Shown: positions 9,392-17,247, numbered from the stretch's first letter. The stretch: 38,757 nt of DNA from Modestobacter muralis (GCF_010682105.1 NZ_JAAGWH010000027.1:1-38757); one strand, 5' to 3'. Notes: generated by a model not told the origin, from the sequence alone. A program made the numbers and translations.

Positions 9392-11770
9392 TCAGTTGGT
9401 GGGCTCGGTCGGCACCGGGGCCGGGTCCGGGGCAGGCGCCGGCTCGGGTGCGGGCGCCGGTGCCGGAGCGGGAGCCGGGCTGGGGGCCGGCGCGGACGGG
9501 CGGGGCGCCCGGGTGCGGGCACCCGTCCCGTCGCTCACGCGGATGGTGACGACCTGGCCGGCCTCGGCCTCCGCGCCGGCGGCCGGGCTGGTGCCCAGCA
9601 GGCTGCCGACGGGCTGGGAGCTGCTCACCCGGGAGGTGACCGGCCGGAAGCCCGCCTGACGCAGCGTCTCCTCGCACGCACTCGCGCTGCTGCACCCGGG
9701 GACCACCGGACGGTTGCCCGCGGAGACGACCGGGTCGGCCGCCGGGAACGGGACCGGCGCCTGGTTGGCCAGGATCGGCGCCATGGCGTCGCGCCAGATG
9801 GTCGCGCCCTTGCCGCCACCGAAACCACCGACGTCCTGGTTCCCGGTCGGGTTGAAGACCATGACGCTGGCCGCGTACTTCGGGGTGTAGCCGACGAAGG
9901 TCACCGAGATGTTGTCCTGGGCGGTACCGGTCTTGCCGGCGATCTGGTGACCGGGGATGGCTGCGGTCTTGGCGGTGCCGAACGGGCTCTCGGTGTCACC
10001 GATCAGGATCTGGTTGAGCGTGGTCGCCACACCCGGCGGGATGGCCTCCGGCGTGCAGTTGTCGTTCTTGACCAGCGGCTGGCCGTCGTCCCCGGTGAGC
10101 GGCTGACCGGCCGAGGTGAGCACCTGGGTCACCGCGATGGGGTCGCACTGCGTGCCGTTGCCGCCGAGCGTGGAGTAGGCGCTGGCCAGGTACAGCGGGC
10201 TGGTGGCATCCGGGCCGAGGGTGAAGGACCCGCGGTTCTGGGCGATGACCTCGTCGGCGATCGGGTCGAGGGACTTCAGGCCCATCGCCTGCGCCGTCCG
10301 CACCGGCTTCTCGACGCTGCCGAGCTTGTCCTCGAGGGCGACGAAGTAGGTGTTCGACGACCGCACCAGGGCGTCACGCATGCTCAGGGTCGGCGGGTAG
10401 TTGTTGCCGACGTTCTGCACCGGCCAGGGCCGCAGCCGACCGGTGTCGGGGTCGGTGTCCTTGAAGAGCTTGGAGATGTAGGGCTCGGGGGTCGTCTGGG
10501 TGTAGTTGGCGCCGTAGCCCTCGATGAGCGCCGCGGCCGCGGTGAACACCTTGTACGTGGAGCCGGCGCCCTTGCTGGCGCTGACGTTCAGGTTGACCGA
10601 CTCGCAGGCGGGGTCGACGTTGCCGTCGCATCCGAAGCGCCGGTTGACGCTCATCGCGAGGAGCTTCCCGGTGCCCGGCTCGACCGCGGTGAACGTGCCG
10701 GCCAGGTCGTCGCCCATGGCCAGGGTGTTCAGCACGGCGGCGTCGCCGGACCGCTGCAGGTCGGCGTCGAGCGTGGTCTGGATGGTGTAGCCGCCGTTGG
10801 CGAGCTCCTGGTCGTCCAGGCCCAGCGCGTTGAGCTGGCCCTTCACGAAGTCGCAGAAGTAGCCGCCGATGGTCGCGTTGGCGCATCCGTTCGGGGGCTT
10901 GGCACCCCCGGCGGTCTGGACCGGGGTGGCCGACAGGTCGGCCAGCTCCTGGTCGGTCATCGGCTGGTCGACCTGCCCGCCCCCGCCGTGGCCGAGGTCG
11001 TGCATGCGCTGCAGCACCTGGTTGCGCCGGGTCTGGGCAGCCTCGGGGTAGAGCAGCGGGTCGTCGTTCGTGGGGCTCTGCACCAGGCCGGCCAGCACCG
11101 CAGCCTGCGGCAGGGTCAGTTCGGCGGCGCCCACGCTGAAGTAGGTGCGCGCGGCGGCCTCGATGCCATAGGCCCCGTGCCCGAAGTAGGCGATGTTCAG
11201 GTAGCGGGTGAGGATCTCGTCCTTGGAGTAGGTCTGCTCCAGGGCGAGGGCGAGCCGGGCCTCCTTGAGCTTGCGGCCCACCGACTGCTCGGTCGCCGCC
11301 CGGGCCTCGGCCGCGGTGGGGGCCGTCTGCAGCAGGGTCTGCTTCACCAGTTGCTGGGTGAGCGTCGACCCGCCCTCCTGGACCCCGCCGGCGGCCAGGT
11401 TCTTGGCCAGCGCGCGCAGGGTGCCCTGGGCGTCGACGCCCTTGTGCTCGTAGAAGCGCGAGTCCTCGATGTCGACGATCGCCTGCTTCATGATCGGCGC
11501 GATCTGGTCCGGCGTCGCCGGCGTCCGGTTGTTCTCGTAGAACTCGGTGATCAGCTCGCCGTTGGCGGCCAGCACCTTCGTGTTCCCGTTCGGCGTCTTG
11601 TCGGTCAGCTCGACCGGCAGGGCGTCGAGCAGGGTCGTCGAGTTGCGGGCGACGAGGCCCGCCCCGCCGACGAAGGGCAACAGCACGGCGGCGACCAGGC
11701 CACCGGCGACGACCAGGGCGACCAGGAGCTTCGCGAGGGCGCCGACACGGGAGGGAGCAGACTCGGACAT
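9392..11770 (-). CDS. bifunctional class A penicillin-binding protein with PASTA domain (PonA2-like)
   Basis: This 792-residue protein builds peptidoglycan at the outer face of the membrane. A short cytoplasmic N-terminus and one membrane helix (about 12-40) come first. The GT51 glycosyltransferase follows with catalytic E102 in EDSRFYEHKG, GGSTLTQQLVKQ (133-144) and RYLNIAYFGHGAYGIEAAA. The transpeptidase has S404-T-Y-K407, S471-S-N473 and K613-T-G. A PASTA domain is at about 690-755, then an Ala/Pro-rich tail of about 40 residues (repeated PAPA). Its place near metallophosphoesterase and ArsA genes matches ponA2 (Rv3682). Four cysteines (C296, C306, C381, C389) lie in the extracellular part, as possible disulfides. 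A TACCTT box lies 8 nt before ATG 11770. Confidence 0.95.
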   Translation of the reverse strand: MSESAPSRVGALAKLLVALVVAGGLVAAVLLPFVGGAGLVARNSTTLLDALPVELTDKTPNGNTKVLAANGELITEFYENNRTPATPDQIAPIMKQAIVDIEDSRFYEHKGVDAQGTLRALAKNLAAGGVQEGGSTLTQQLVKQTLLQTAPTAAEARAATEQSVGRKLKEARLALALEQTYSKDEILTRYLNIAYFGHGAYGIEAAARTYFSVGAAELTLPQAAVLAGLVQSPTNDDPLLYPEAAQTRRNQVLQRMHDLGHGGGGQVDQPMTDQELADLSATPVQTAGGAKPPNGCANATIGGYFCDFVKGQLNALGLDDQELANGGYTIQTTLDADLQRSGDAAVLNTLAMGDDLAGTFTAVEPGTGKLLAMSVNRRFGCDGNVDPACESVNLNVSASKGAGSTYKVFTAAAALIEGYGANYTQTTPEPYISKLFKDTDPDTGRLRPWPVQNVGNNYPPTLSMRDALVRSSNTYFVALEDKLGSVEKPVRTAQAMGLKSLDPIADEVIAQNRGSFTLGPDATSPLYLASAYSTLGGNGTQCDPIAVTQVLTSAGQPLTGDDGQPLVKNDNCTPEAIPPGVATTLNQILIGDTESPFGTAKTAAIPGHQIAGKTGTAQDNISVTFVGYTPKYAASVMVFNPTGNQDVGGFGGGKGATIWRDAMAPILANQAPVPFPAADPVVSAGNRPVVPGCSSASACEETLRQAGFRPVTSRVSSSQPVGSLLGTSPAAGAEAEAGQVVTIRVSDGTGARTRAPRPSAPAPSPAPAPAPAPAPEPAPAPDPAPVPTEPTN

Positions 11771-11778
11771 CGCAGGCC

Positions 11779-11784
11779 AAGGTA
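11779..11784 (-). promoter_or_regulatory. -10 box TACCTT for the PBP gene
   Basis: TACCTT on the minus strand fits TANNNT and ends 8 nt before the ATG at 11770. No Shine-Dalgarno is visible, so a leaderless or near-leaderless mRNA is likely. The 129-nt spacer to the desaturase stop shows no other feature I can support. Confidence 0.4.
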
Positions 11785-11899
11785 CCTGTCCGGGGGCCTC
11801 CCGTGTCCGGCTCGGGACCCGACGCGCGGGCCCGCCGGGCGACGCGCCGGGGCGCGCACAGCCCGGTCCCGGGAGCGCCCCCGTCGTCGTCGGTGCCGG

Positions 11900-13021
11900 T
11901 CAGTCCTTCGCGTACCGGTTGGCCCGGGCGAAGGTGCCCATGTCGTTGAACCGGACGCCGTTGGCCGCCAGCACCGGGTGGATGTCGCGCTCCATCAGCT
12001 GGCGCACGTAGAACGGGTCGGCCACGTAGAAGTGGTGGATCGGGTGGGTGCTGCCGAAGTTGGCGCAGAACACCTGGAACGGCGCCAGGTACCACTTGTT
12101 GAACACCTGGGTCTGCTGCAGGACGTTCCCCTGCTCCACGTCACCCTGGTAGTGCATGTTGCTGCTGATGAAGTGCAGGCAGAAGCCGCGCCACACGTTC
12201 GGGCCGACCCAGACGACCGTGAGCACGGTGAGGGCGTGCAGGAGGCCGGCGGGCACGGCTGCGCCCAGCCACGAGGCCAGGTGGAGGAGGAGGAAGCCGT
12301 ACCAGATGGTGATCGCGACCGGGGTGAGCCCGATGCTGGCCTTGAGGATGGTGCGCCGCCACAGTGCGTCCTCGGCGTCCACCGGCTTGGTGAACAGGAT
12401 CCGGGTCATCGCCGGGACGTAGGGGTCGAGCAGGCTGTACAGCCGGACCAGGCCCCACGGCTTGCCGTTGGTGATCGACACCTCCTCGATGTCGTCCGGC
12501 AGGCCCGAGTACGCGTGGTGCCGCAGGTGCAGCCGGATCCGGTACACCGGGTTGATCGTGTAGGGCCGGAACGCCCAGACGGCGTAGAGCAGCGCGTAGC
12601 GCACGGCCTTGCGACGGCGGAAGTAGAGGGCGTGGATGAGGTCGTGCTCGACCTCGTGGCCGATCGCGGCGAAGGCGGCCGACACCAGGACCGTGACGTA
12701 CCAGGGCAGGACGCCGGTCAGGTACAGCGCGCCGCTGCCGACGAAGCCGAGCAGGGCCACGGAGAAGGCGGCGAGCCCGAGCGCGTCCTGGTGCCGCAGC
12801 ACCGGGTGGTCGCGCCGCAGCTCCTGCGAGCGCTGCCGGATCGCCGAGGTGATGACCTTGGTGCGCGCCCGGTCGTCGTCGTCCATGCCGGTCAGGTCGA
12901 CCGGGATCTCGACCGGCAGGTCCGCGGCCGCGGGCACCGTGCCGGTCCCGAACAGGCCGAGCGGGGGTGCGGTCGTGGTCGTGTCGCCGGGCGGGGCGTC
13001 GATCTGGGGGGCAGTGCTCAT
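11900..13021 (-). CDS. membrane fatty-acid desaturase family protein
   Basis: This is a 373-residue membrane di-iron protein. It has three histidine boxes: H122/H126/H130 (HEVEHDLIH), H165/H168/H169 (HLRHH) and H326/H329/H330 (THPIHH). Two extra histidines lie in HFISSNMH (283-290). Hydrophobic segments lie around 81-121, 141-150, 226-250 and 255-275. The first 45 residues are a Pro/Thr-rich, probably disordered extension. The family oxidises acyl chains, and some members hydroxylate other lipids or carotenoids, so the substrate is open. GTC-ATC-rich upstream sequence includes GGAGGG about 11 nt before ATG 13021. It occupies the place where related actinobacteria have whiB4/wblA between the ArsA pair and the PBP gene. 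Confidence 0.88.
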   Translation of the reverse strand: MSTAPQIDAPPGDTTTTAPPLGLFGTGTVPAAADLPVEIPVDLTGMDDDDRARTKVITSAIRQRSQELRRDHPVLRHQDALGLAAFSVALLGFVGSGALYLTGVLPWYVTVLVSAAFAAIGHEVEHDLIHALYFRRRKAVRYALLYAVWAFRPYTINPVYRIRLHLRHHAYSGLPDDIEEVSITNGKPWGLVRLYSLLDPYVPAMTRILFTKPVDAEDALWRRTILKASIGLTPVAITIWYGFLLLHLASWLGAAVPAGLLHALTVLTVVWVGPNVWRGFCLHFISSNMHYQGDVEQGNVLQQTQVFNKWYLAPFQVFCANFGSTHPIHHFYVADPFYVRQLMERDIHPVLAANGVRFNDMGTFARANRYAKD

Positions 13022-13057
13022 GCGGGTGTCATCCCTCCGACGGAACAGGTCGGGCGG

Positions 13058-13063
13058 ACGCTA
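13058..13063 (-). promoter_or_regulatory. -10 box TAGCGT for the desaturase
   Basis: TAGCGT on the minus strand fits TANNNT and lies 36 nt before ATG 13021, leaving room for a short leader with the GGAGGG ribosome-binding site. No convincing -35 is visible. Confidence 0.4.
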
Positions 13064-13157
13064 ACGGTGCGTGACGAGCGCGGTCCAGACCCGCCGCACG
13101 GCGGGACACGATCGGGTGACGGCGGGTCGCCAGGCGCACCACCCGTCACTCCCGTGT

Positions 13158-13191
13158 CCCGGGCGGCGCCGTGGGGAGGACGCCGCCCGGG
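13158..13191 (-). terminator. hairpin terminator after the ArsA pair
   Basis: An 11-bp perfect stem (CCCGGGCGGCG and complement) with a 12-nt loop starts 5 nt beyond the stop of the second ArsA gene on the minus strand. Confidence 0.65.
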
Positions 13192-13196
13192 GTGGG

Positions 13197-14417
13197 TCAG
13201 GCGGTCGCGGGGCGCACGGGGAGGACCCGGCTGCGCGGGGTGCCGGTGCCGGTGTCGTCCTCGTCGGCCAGCAGGGCCCGGCCCATCACCCGCAGGCCGT
13301 CCAGGTCGTGCACGTCACCGGCCGCGGCCGGCACGGTGCGGATCGCGACCTCGGGGTGCGCGCTGCTGAACCGGTCGGCCAGCCGCTGCTCCCGGGTGGC
13401 CACGGTCATCCGCTCGGCGTGCACCCGCAGCGCCCCCGCGGCCAGCTCGGCGCCGGGACCGCCGGCCTCGGCGACCGCCTCGGCCGCGGCCTCGGCGCGG
13501 GTGGCCGACAGCCCCGTCGTCGCCGGCGGGTGGGTGCGGTTGACGACCAGGCCGGCCAGCGGCATGCCCTCGCTGGAGAGCCGGTCGACGAAGTACGAGG
13601 CCTCTCGCAGCGCGTCGGGCTCGGGTGCGGCGACGACCACGAACGCCGTCCCGGGCTGGCGGAGCAGCTGGTAGGTGGCGTCGGCGCGCTCCCGGAAGCC
13701 GCCGAACATCGTGTCCAGCGCGGAGACGAAGGCGGAGATGTCGTTGAGCAGCTGGCCGCCCAGGATCTTGCTGATGATCCGGCTGAAGAGGGCGAAGCCC
13801 GCCCCGACCAGCCGGACGCCGGCCCGTCCCCCGGCCCGTGCGGGAGCGGTGAGCAGCCGGATCATCGTGCCGTCGAGGAAACGGGACAGCCGGTTCGGGG
13901 CGTCCAGGAAGTCCAGCGCCGAGCGCGACGGCGGGGTGTCGACGATGACGAGGTCCCAGCGCTCGCTGGCGCGCAGCTGGCCCAGCTTCTCCATGGCCAT
14001 GTACTCCTGCGTGCCCCCGAAGGAGGACGACAGCGCCTGGTAGAAGGGGTTGTCGAAGATCACCTGCGCCCGCTCGGGCGTCGCGTGCGCGGACACGACG
14101 TCGTCGAACGTCCGCTTCATGTCCAGCATCATCGCGTGCAGCTCACCGCTGGCCCCCGGCGTCTCGACCAGCCGTGGCTCGTTGTCCAGCTCGACCAGGC
14201 CGAGGGACTGCGCCAGCCGGCGGGCCGGGTCGATGGTGAGGACGACGACCTCGCGGCCGGCCTCCGCGGCGGCCAGGGCCAGCGCCGCCGACGTCGTCGT
14301 CTTGCCCACGCCGCCGGAGCCGCAGCAGACGATGATCCGGGTGTCCGGGTCCGAGACCAGGGCGGCGAGGTCGAGGGCCGGGGCGAGGGACGCCCGGCGC
14401 GGCTGGGCGGCGGTCAT
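13197..14417 (-). CDS. ArsA/Get3-like ATPase, second of pair (Rv3680-like)
   Basis: This 406-residue P-loop ATPase has CGSGGVGKTTTSAA (about 35-48) as a deviant Walker A with the signature lysine, TIDPARRLAQSLG as an A-loop-like motif after strand 2, and VIVDTPPSRSALDFLD as the switch/Walker B region. It ends in an Arg/Pro-rich stretch. ArsA/Get3 proteins are dimeric ATPases; the actinobacterial pair has been linked to redox/metabolite protection in mycobacteria rather than arsenite export, and no ArsB is present here. ATG 14417 overlaps the stop of the first ArsA gene by 4 bp, so a heterodimer made from one mRNA is likely. The pair is divergent from the DUF4177-ridA operon. Confidence 0.9.
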   Translation of the reverse strand: MTAAQPRRASLAPALDLAALVSDPDTRIIVCCGSGGVGKTTTSAALALAAAEAGREVVVLTIDPARRLAQSLGLVELDNEPRLVETPGASGELHAMMLDMKRTFDDVVSAHATPERAQVIFDNPFYQALSSSFGGTQEYMAMEKLGQLRASERWDLVIVDTPPSRSALDFLDAPNRLSRFLDGTMIRLLTAPARAGGRAGVRLVGAGFALFSRIISKILGGQLLNDISAFVSALDTMFGGFRERADATYQLLRQPGTAFVVVAAPEPDALREASYFVDRLSSEGMPLAGLVVNRTHPPATTGLSATRAEAAAEAVAEAGGPGAELAAGALRVHAERMTVATREQRLADRFSSAHPEVAIRTVPAAAGDVHDLDGLRVMGRALLADEDDTGTGTPRSRVLPVRPATA

Positions 14418-15406
14418 GCGGCCACCGCCGGCTGCAGGTCGCGGAGGCGCTCGGCCAGCTCGAACAGGCAGCCGAGGTCGATGGGTGAGGAGGACAGCGG
14501 CAACTCGAGCACCGGGCGGCCCAGCGCCTCGACCTCCCCGCGCAGCGCGTCCTGGGACTGCCAGCGCCGGGCGTGCTCGACCGCCTCGGCGACCAGGGCC
14601 CCGGCCACCTCGGCGCCACCGGACACCCGCGCCGCGGTGAGCGCGGGCAGCAGGTCCTCGCCGGTCAGCTCCCCGGCGGCGACGGCGGCCAGGGAGGCGG
14701 GGGGCAGCAGCGGCTCGGTGGCCATGTTGACGATCACCGACCCCACCGGCAGCTGCAGCGCGGTGAGCTCGGCGATGGCGTCGGCGGTCTCCTGCACGGG
14801 CATGTCCTCCAGCAGGGTCACCAGGTGCACCGCGGTCTGCGGCGACCGGAACACGGCCATCACGCCGTCGCTCTGGCTCTTGATCGGGCCGGAGCGGGCC
14901 AGGCCGGCCACCTCACCGGTGACGTTGAGGAACCGGGAGATCCGCCCCGTCGGCGGGGCGTCGACCACGACGGCGTCGTAGACCGGACGGCCGTCCTTGC
15001 CGCGGCGGGTCACCGCCTCCTTGATCTTGCCGGTGAGCAGCACGTCGCGCAGACCCGGGGCGATCGCGGTGGCGAAGTCGACGGCGCCCATCTTCCGCAG
15101 GGCGTAGCCGGCGCGCTTGAGGTTGTAGAACATGTCCAGGTACTCGAGGAAGGCCGCCTCGACGTCGATCGCCAGCGCCTTGACCTCACCGCCGCCGCGG
15201 GCGACGGCGACCCGGCGCTCCTCGTAGGGCAGCGGCGGGGTGTCGAAGAGCTGGGCGATGCCCTGGCGGCCCTCGGTCTCCACCAGCAGCACGTGCCCGC
15301 CGTCGGCGGCCAGGGAGAGCGCCAGCGCTGCGGCGACCGTGGTCTTCCCGGTGCCGCCCTTGCCGGTCACGACGTGGCACCGCACGGGCGCAGGCTGGGA
15401 GGTCAC
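14414..15406 (-). CDS. ArsA/Get3-like ATPase, first of pair (Rv3679-like)
   Basis: This 330-residue ATPase has VTGKGGTGKTTVAAALALSL (about 13-32) at the P-loop, VETEGRQGIAQLFDTPPLPYEERRV after strand 2 and VVVDAPPTGRISRFLNV as the switch/Walker B region. It is shorter than its partner and differs in the switch sequence, which supports an asymmetric heterodimer. I chose GTG 15406 because TACTCT lies exactly 7 nt upstream, the spacing expected for a leaderless actinobacterial mRNA. The frame stays open to 15664, but that part overlaps the divergent DUF4177 gene and promoter and is not conserved-looking. Confidence 0.9.
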   Translation of the reverse strand: MTSQPAPVRCHVVTGKGGTGKTTVAAALALSLAADGGHVLLVETEGRQGIAQLFDTPPLPYEERRVAVARGGGEVKALAIDVEAAFLEYLDMFYNLKRAGYALRKMGAVDFATAIAPGLRDVLLTGKIKEAVTRRGKDGRPVYDAVVVDAPPTGRISRFLNVTGEVAGLARSGPIKSQSDGVMAVFRSPQTAVHLVTLLEDMPVQETADAIAELTALQLPVGSVIVNMATEPLLPPASLAAVAAGELTGEDLLPALTAARVSGGAEVAGALVAEAVEHARRWQSQDALRGEVEALGRPVLELPLSSSPIDLGCLFELAERLRDLQPAVAA

Positions 15407-15413
15407 CCCCAGG

Positions 15414-15419
15414 AGAGTA
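15414..15419 (-). promoter_or_regulatory. -10 box TACTCT, leaderless start of the ArsA pair
   Basis: TACTCT on the minus strand is followed by 7 nt and then GTG 15406. It is one half of a compact 62-nt divergent promoter region; the other half is TAGCGT at 15457-15462. Confidence 0.55.
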
Positions 15420-15456
15420 CGAGCGGTGGCCGGGTCCGGCCTGCCTGAGGCTGCGC

Positions 15457-15462
15457 TAGCGT
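15457..15462 (+). promoter_or_regulatory. -10 box TAGCGT, leaderless start of the DUF4177-ridA operon
   Basis: TAGCGT is followed by 6 nt and ATG 15469, with no ribosome-binding site. No TTGAC-like -35 is present at the expected distance. Confidence 0.5.
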
Positions 15463-15468
15463 CGCGGC

Positions 15469-15642
15469 ATGAGCGAACCGTCCCGCCGTACCTGGGAGTA
15501 CGCCACCATCCCGCTGCTGATCCACAACACCAAGGCGATCCTGGACTCCTGGGGCGTCGACGGGTGGGAGCTGGTGCAGGTGCTGCCCAGCGGCGACTCC
15601 GGCACCCAGCTCGTGGCCTACCTGAAGCGCCCGACGAACTGA
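15469..15642 (+). CDS. small DUF4177-like protein (Rv3678A-like)
   Basis: This 57-residue protein begins MSEPSRRTWEYATIPLL and continues with the signature DSWGVDGWELVQVLPSG, ending in AYLKRP. The pattern WEY..-P/L..-LN..G..GWELV is typical of the short DUF4177 family, for which no biochemical role is established. It sits exactly where Rv3678A lies in M. tuberculosis, between the ArsA pair and the RidA gene. Its stop shares a base with the ridA start (TGATG, 15640-15644), so both are on one mRNA. It was found by reading the frame between the divergent promoter and ridA. Confidence 0.85.
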   Translation: MSEPSRRTWEYATIPLLIHNTKAILDSWGVDGWELVQVLPSGDSGTQLVAYLKRPTN

Positions 15643-16118
15643 TGAGCGCCCCCGACCAGCCCACCAGCTGGCTCGCCCGGCTGGCCGAGCTCGGGGTCCG
15701 GCTGCCCCCGGTGGCCGCCCCCGTCGCCGCCTACGTGCCGGCCGTCCGCACCGGCCAGCTGGTCTTCACCTCCGGCCAGCTGCCCTTCGTCGAGGGCGGG
15801 CTGCGGCGCACCGGCAAGGTCGGCGGTGCCGTCGACATCGAGGACGCCGCCGCCGACGCCAAGGTCTGCGCCCTCAACGCCCTGGCCGCCATCGACGACC
15901 TGGTCGGGCTGGACGCCGTCGCCCGGGTGATCCGGGTCGTCGGCTACGTCGCCAGCGCCGAGGGCTTCAGCGGCCAGCCGCGGGTGGTCAACGGGGCCAG
16001 CGAGTTCCTCGGCCGGGTCTTCGGCGAGGCCGGGCAGCACGCCCGCTCCGCCGTCGGCGTCGCCGAGCTGCCCATGAACGCCCCCGTCGAGGTGGAGCTC
16101 ACCGTCGAGCTCCGCTGA
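15642..16118 (+). CDS. RidA family protein (YjgF/YER057c/UK114; Rv3678c-like)
   Basis: This 158-residue protein has family motifs GQLVFTSGQLPFVEG (about 38-52), a middle helix (DAKVCALNALAAIDDLVG) and the C-terminal ELPMNAPVEVELTVEL. The Arg of classical RidA enamine/imine deaminases would fall before the last PVE/VEVE segment. Here that region reads GVAELPMNAPVEVE, without the Arg seen in deaminase-active members (xxxR-vxLPk). It may therefore belong to a Rid subgroup with another activity. ATG 15642 overlaps the DUF4177 stop. A 26-bp hairpin follows. In M. tuberculosis the next gene would be a metallo-beta-lactamase (Rv3677c), absent here. Confidence 0.9.
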   Translation: MSAPDQPTSWLARLAELGVRLPPVAAPVAAYVPAVRTGQLVFTSGQLPFVEGGLRRTGKVGGAVDIEDAAADAKVCALNALAAIDDLVGLDAVARVIRVVGYVASAEGFSGQPRVVNGASEFLGRVFGEAGQHARSAVGVAELPMNAPVEVELTVELR

Positions 16119-16139
16119 ACCCGCCGTCCCGATCGGGAC

Positions 16140-16194
16140 GGCTGAACGCGAGAGGCCCAGGACCGTGCCGGTCCTGGGCCTCTCGCGTTCAGCC
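16140..16194 (+). terminator. perfect 26-bp hairpin terminator after ridA
   Basis: Arms 16140-16165 and 16169-16194 are exact complements with loop TGC. It is the longest simple hairpin in the window and lies 22 nt after the ridA stop. It is directly preceded by a short palindrome CGTCCCGATCGGGACG. No T-tract follows. Confidence 0.85.
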
Positions 16195-16279
16195 CCCTCG
16201 TGGGGTCCCGCCGCGAACCTGCGAGCGATGGCGGCCGGTCCCGCAGGTGCACCCGGGATCAGGTGACCTGATCGTCGTT

Positions 16280-16313
16280 GCTCCTGGCTCACCTCCTGCG
16301 CTGAGCCAGGAGC
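16280..16313. repeat. 12-bp inverted repeat in the ridA-crp spacer
   Basis: GCTCCTGGCTCA and its complement flank a 10-nt loop. With the interrupted palindrome GATCAGGT-G-ACCTGATC at 16257-16273, it is the third of four symmetric elements in the 294-nt non-coding space between ridA and crp. Nothing protein-coding is convincing in this space. Confidence 0.55.
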
Positions 16314-16357
16314 ACGGGCGGTGAGCTCAGCTGATCCCGGAGCGGCCCGGCACGGAA

Positions 16358-16401
16358 CGCCAGAAGGCCCCGCTCCGGGTCCGGAGCGGGGCCTTCTGGC
16401 G
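16358..16401 (-). terminator. perfect 21-bp hairpin terminator after crp
   Basis: Arms 16358-16378 and 16381-16401 are exact complements separated by only GT. It lies 11 nt beyond the crp stop codon on the minus strand. No U-tract is present. Confidence 0.8.
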
Positions 16402-16412
16402 GTTCGGGGGTC

Positions 16413-17087
16413 TCAGCGCGCGCGGCGGCGGAGCCGTTCCTCGTCCAGGACGACGACGGACTTGCCCTGCAGCTGGATCCAGCCACGGTGCACGAAGTCG
16501 GCCAGCGCCTTGTTCACCGTCTCGCGGGAGGCGCCCACCAGCTGGGCCAGCTCCTCCTGCGTCAGGTCGTGCTTGACGCGCAGGCCGTCGCTCTCGCGGC
16601 TGCCGAAGCGGTCGGCCATCTGTAGCAGCGCCTTGGCCACGCGGCCGGGGACGTCGGTGAAGATCAGGTCGGCGACCGAGTCGTTGGTGCGGCGCAGCCG
16701 GCGGGCCAGCACGCGCAGCAGCTGCTCGCCGATCTCCGGGTGGGCGGTGATCCACGGCCGCAGCATGTGGTTGGGCATCTTCGCCAGGCGCACGTCGGTG
16801 ACGGCCGTGGCGGTCGCCGTGCGCGGACCCGGGTCGAACACCGAGAGCTCACCGAACTGGTCGGAGGGCCCCATGACGGCCAGCACGTTCTCGCGGCCGT
16901 CCGGCGCACGCCGGGACAGCTTGATCTTGCCGGAGAGGACGACGTAGAGGCTGTCGCCCGACTCGCCCTCGCTGAAGACCACCCGGCCACGGGGGAGCGT
17001 CACCGTCTCGAGGGCGCTGGCCACCGGCTCGGCAGCCTCCTCCGACAGCCCCTGGAACAGACCCGACTGGGCAAGGACCTCGTCCAC
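16413..17087 (-). CDS. crp: Crp/Fnr family transcription regulator (actinobacterial Crp/GlxR)
   Basis: This 224-residue protein is the same length as M. tuberculosis Crp (Rv3676). Residues about 15-125 form the cyclic-nucleotide domain with [16 protein letters not shown] at the phosphate-binding cassette. A long dimer helix follows ([20 protein letters not shown]). The winged HTH contains [21 protein letters not shown] (about 170-190). It should bind cAMP and the TGTGA-N6-TCACA type site and control carbon metabolism, typically including acs, which is in this window. GTG 17087 was chosen by homology of the N-terminus ([14 protein letters not shown]) and an AGAGG 5 nt upstream. The frame further upstream to 17165 lacks conserved sequence and covers the promoter. 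Confidence 0.95.
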   Translation of the reverse strand: MDEVLAQSGLFQGLSEEAAEPVASALETVTLPRGRVVFSEGESGDSLYVVLSGKIKLSRRAPDGRENVLAVMGPSDQFGELSVFDPGPRTATATAVTDVRLAKMPNHMLRPWITAHPEIGEQLLRVLARRLRRTNDSVADLIFTDVPGRVAKALLQMADRFGSRESDGLRVKHDLTQEELAQLVGASRETVNKALADFVHRGWIQLQGKSVVVLDEERLRRRAR

Positions 17088-17139
17088 GCTCACCTCTCGC
17101 AACGTCCTCACGGGTGCGATGGCGACCCGCGTCGTGATG

Positions 17140-17166
17140 AGTCTAGGGCCTGTGGCCCGCCTCACC
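17140..17166 (-). promoter_or_regulatory. crp promoter with Crp-like operator
   Basis: On the minus strand, TAGACT (17140-17145) fits the -10 consensus and gives a leader of about 45 nt. Just upstream at 17151-17166 lies a near-match to the Crp site, read on the plus strand as TGTGG-N6-TCACC (consensus TGTGA-N6-TCACA, two mismatches). It covers the -35 region, so Crp could repress its own gene. No TTGAC-like -35 is present. Confidence 0.45.
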
Positions 17167-17247
17167 TGTGCACTCAGTCACCGGACTGCCCACTCTGAGT
17201 GGCAGCCGAACATCGAGACGTACATCTCCTGGGTGACCGGGCCGGGA

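Noticed and set aside
9400-9500. GC-rich repeat at the end of the PBP gene as a regulatory element
   Set aside because: It simply encodes the Pro/Ala-rich tail of the protein (PAPAPAP); such tails vary freely.
9947-13369. 1140-codon open frame on the plus strand
   Set aside because: It is the antisense shadow of the PBP and desaturase genes. It has no recognisable domain and is rich in Gly/Arg/His/Val repeats typical of reversed GC-rich codons.
13197-15406. Arsenic-resistance operon
   Set aside because: Two ArsA-like ATPases are present, but there is no ArsB, ArsC or ArsR, and the context matches the housekeeping Rv3679-Rv3680 pair.
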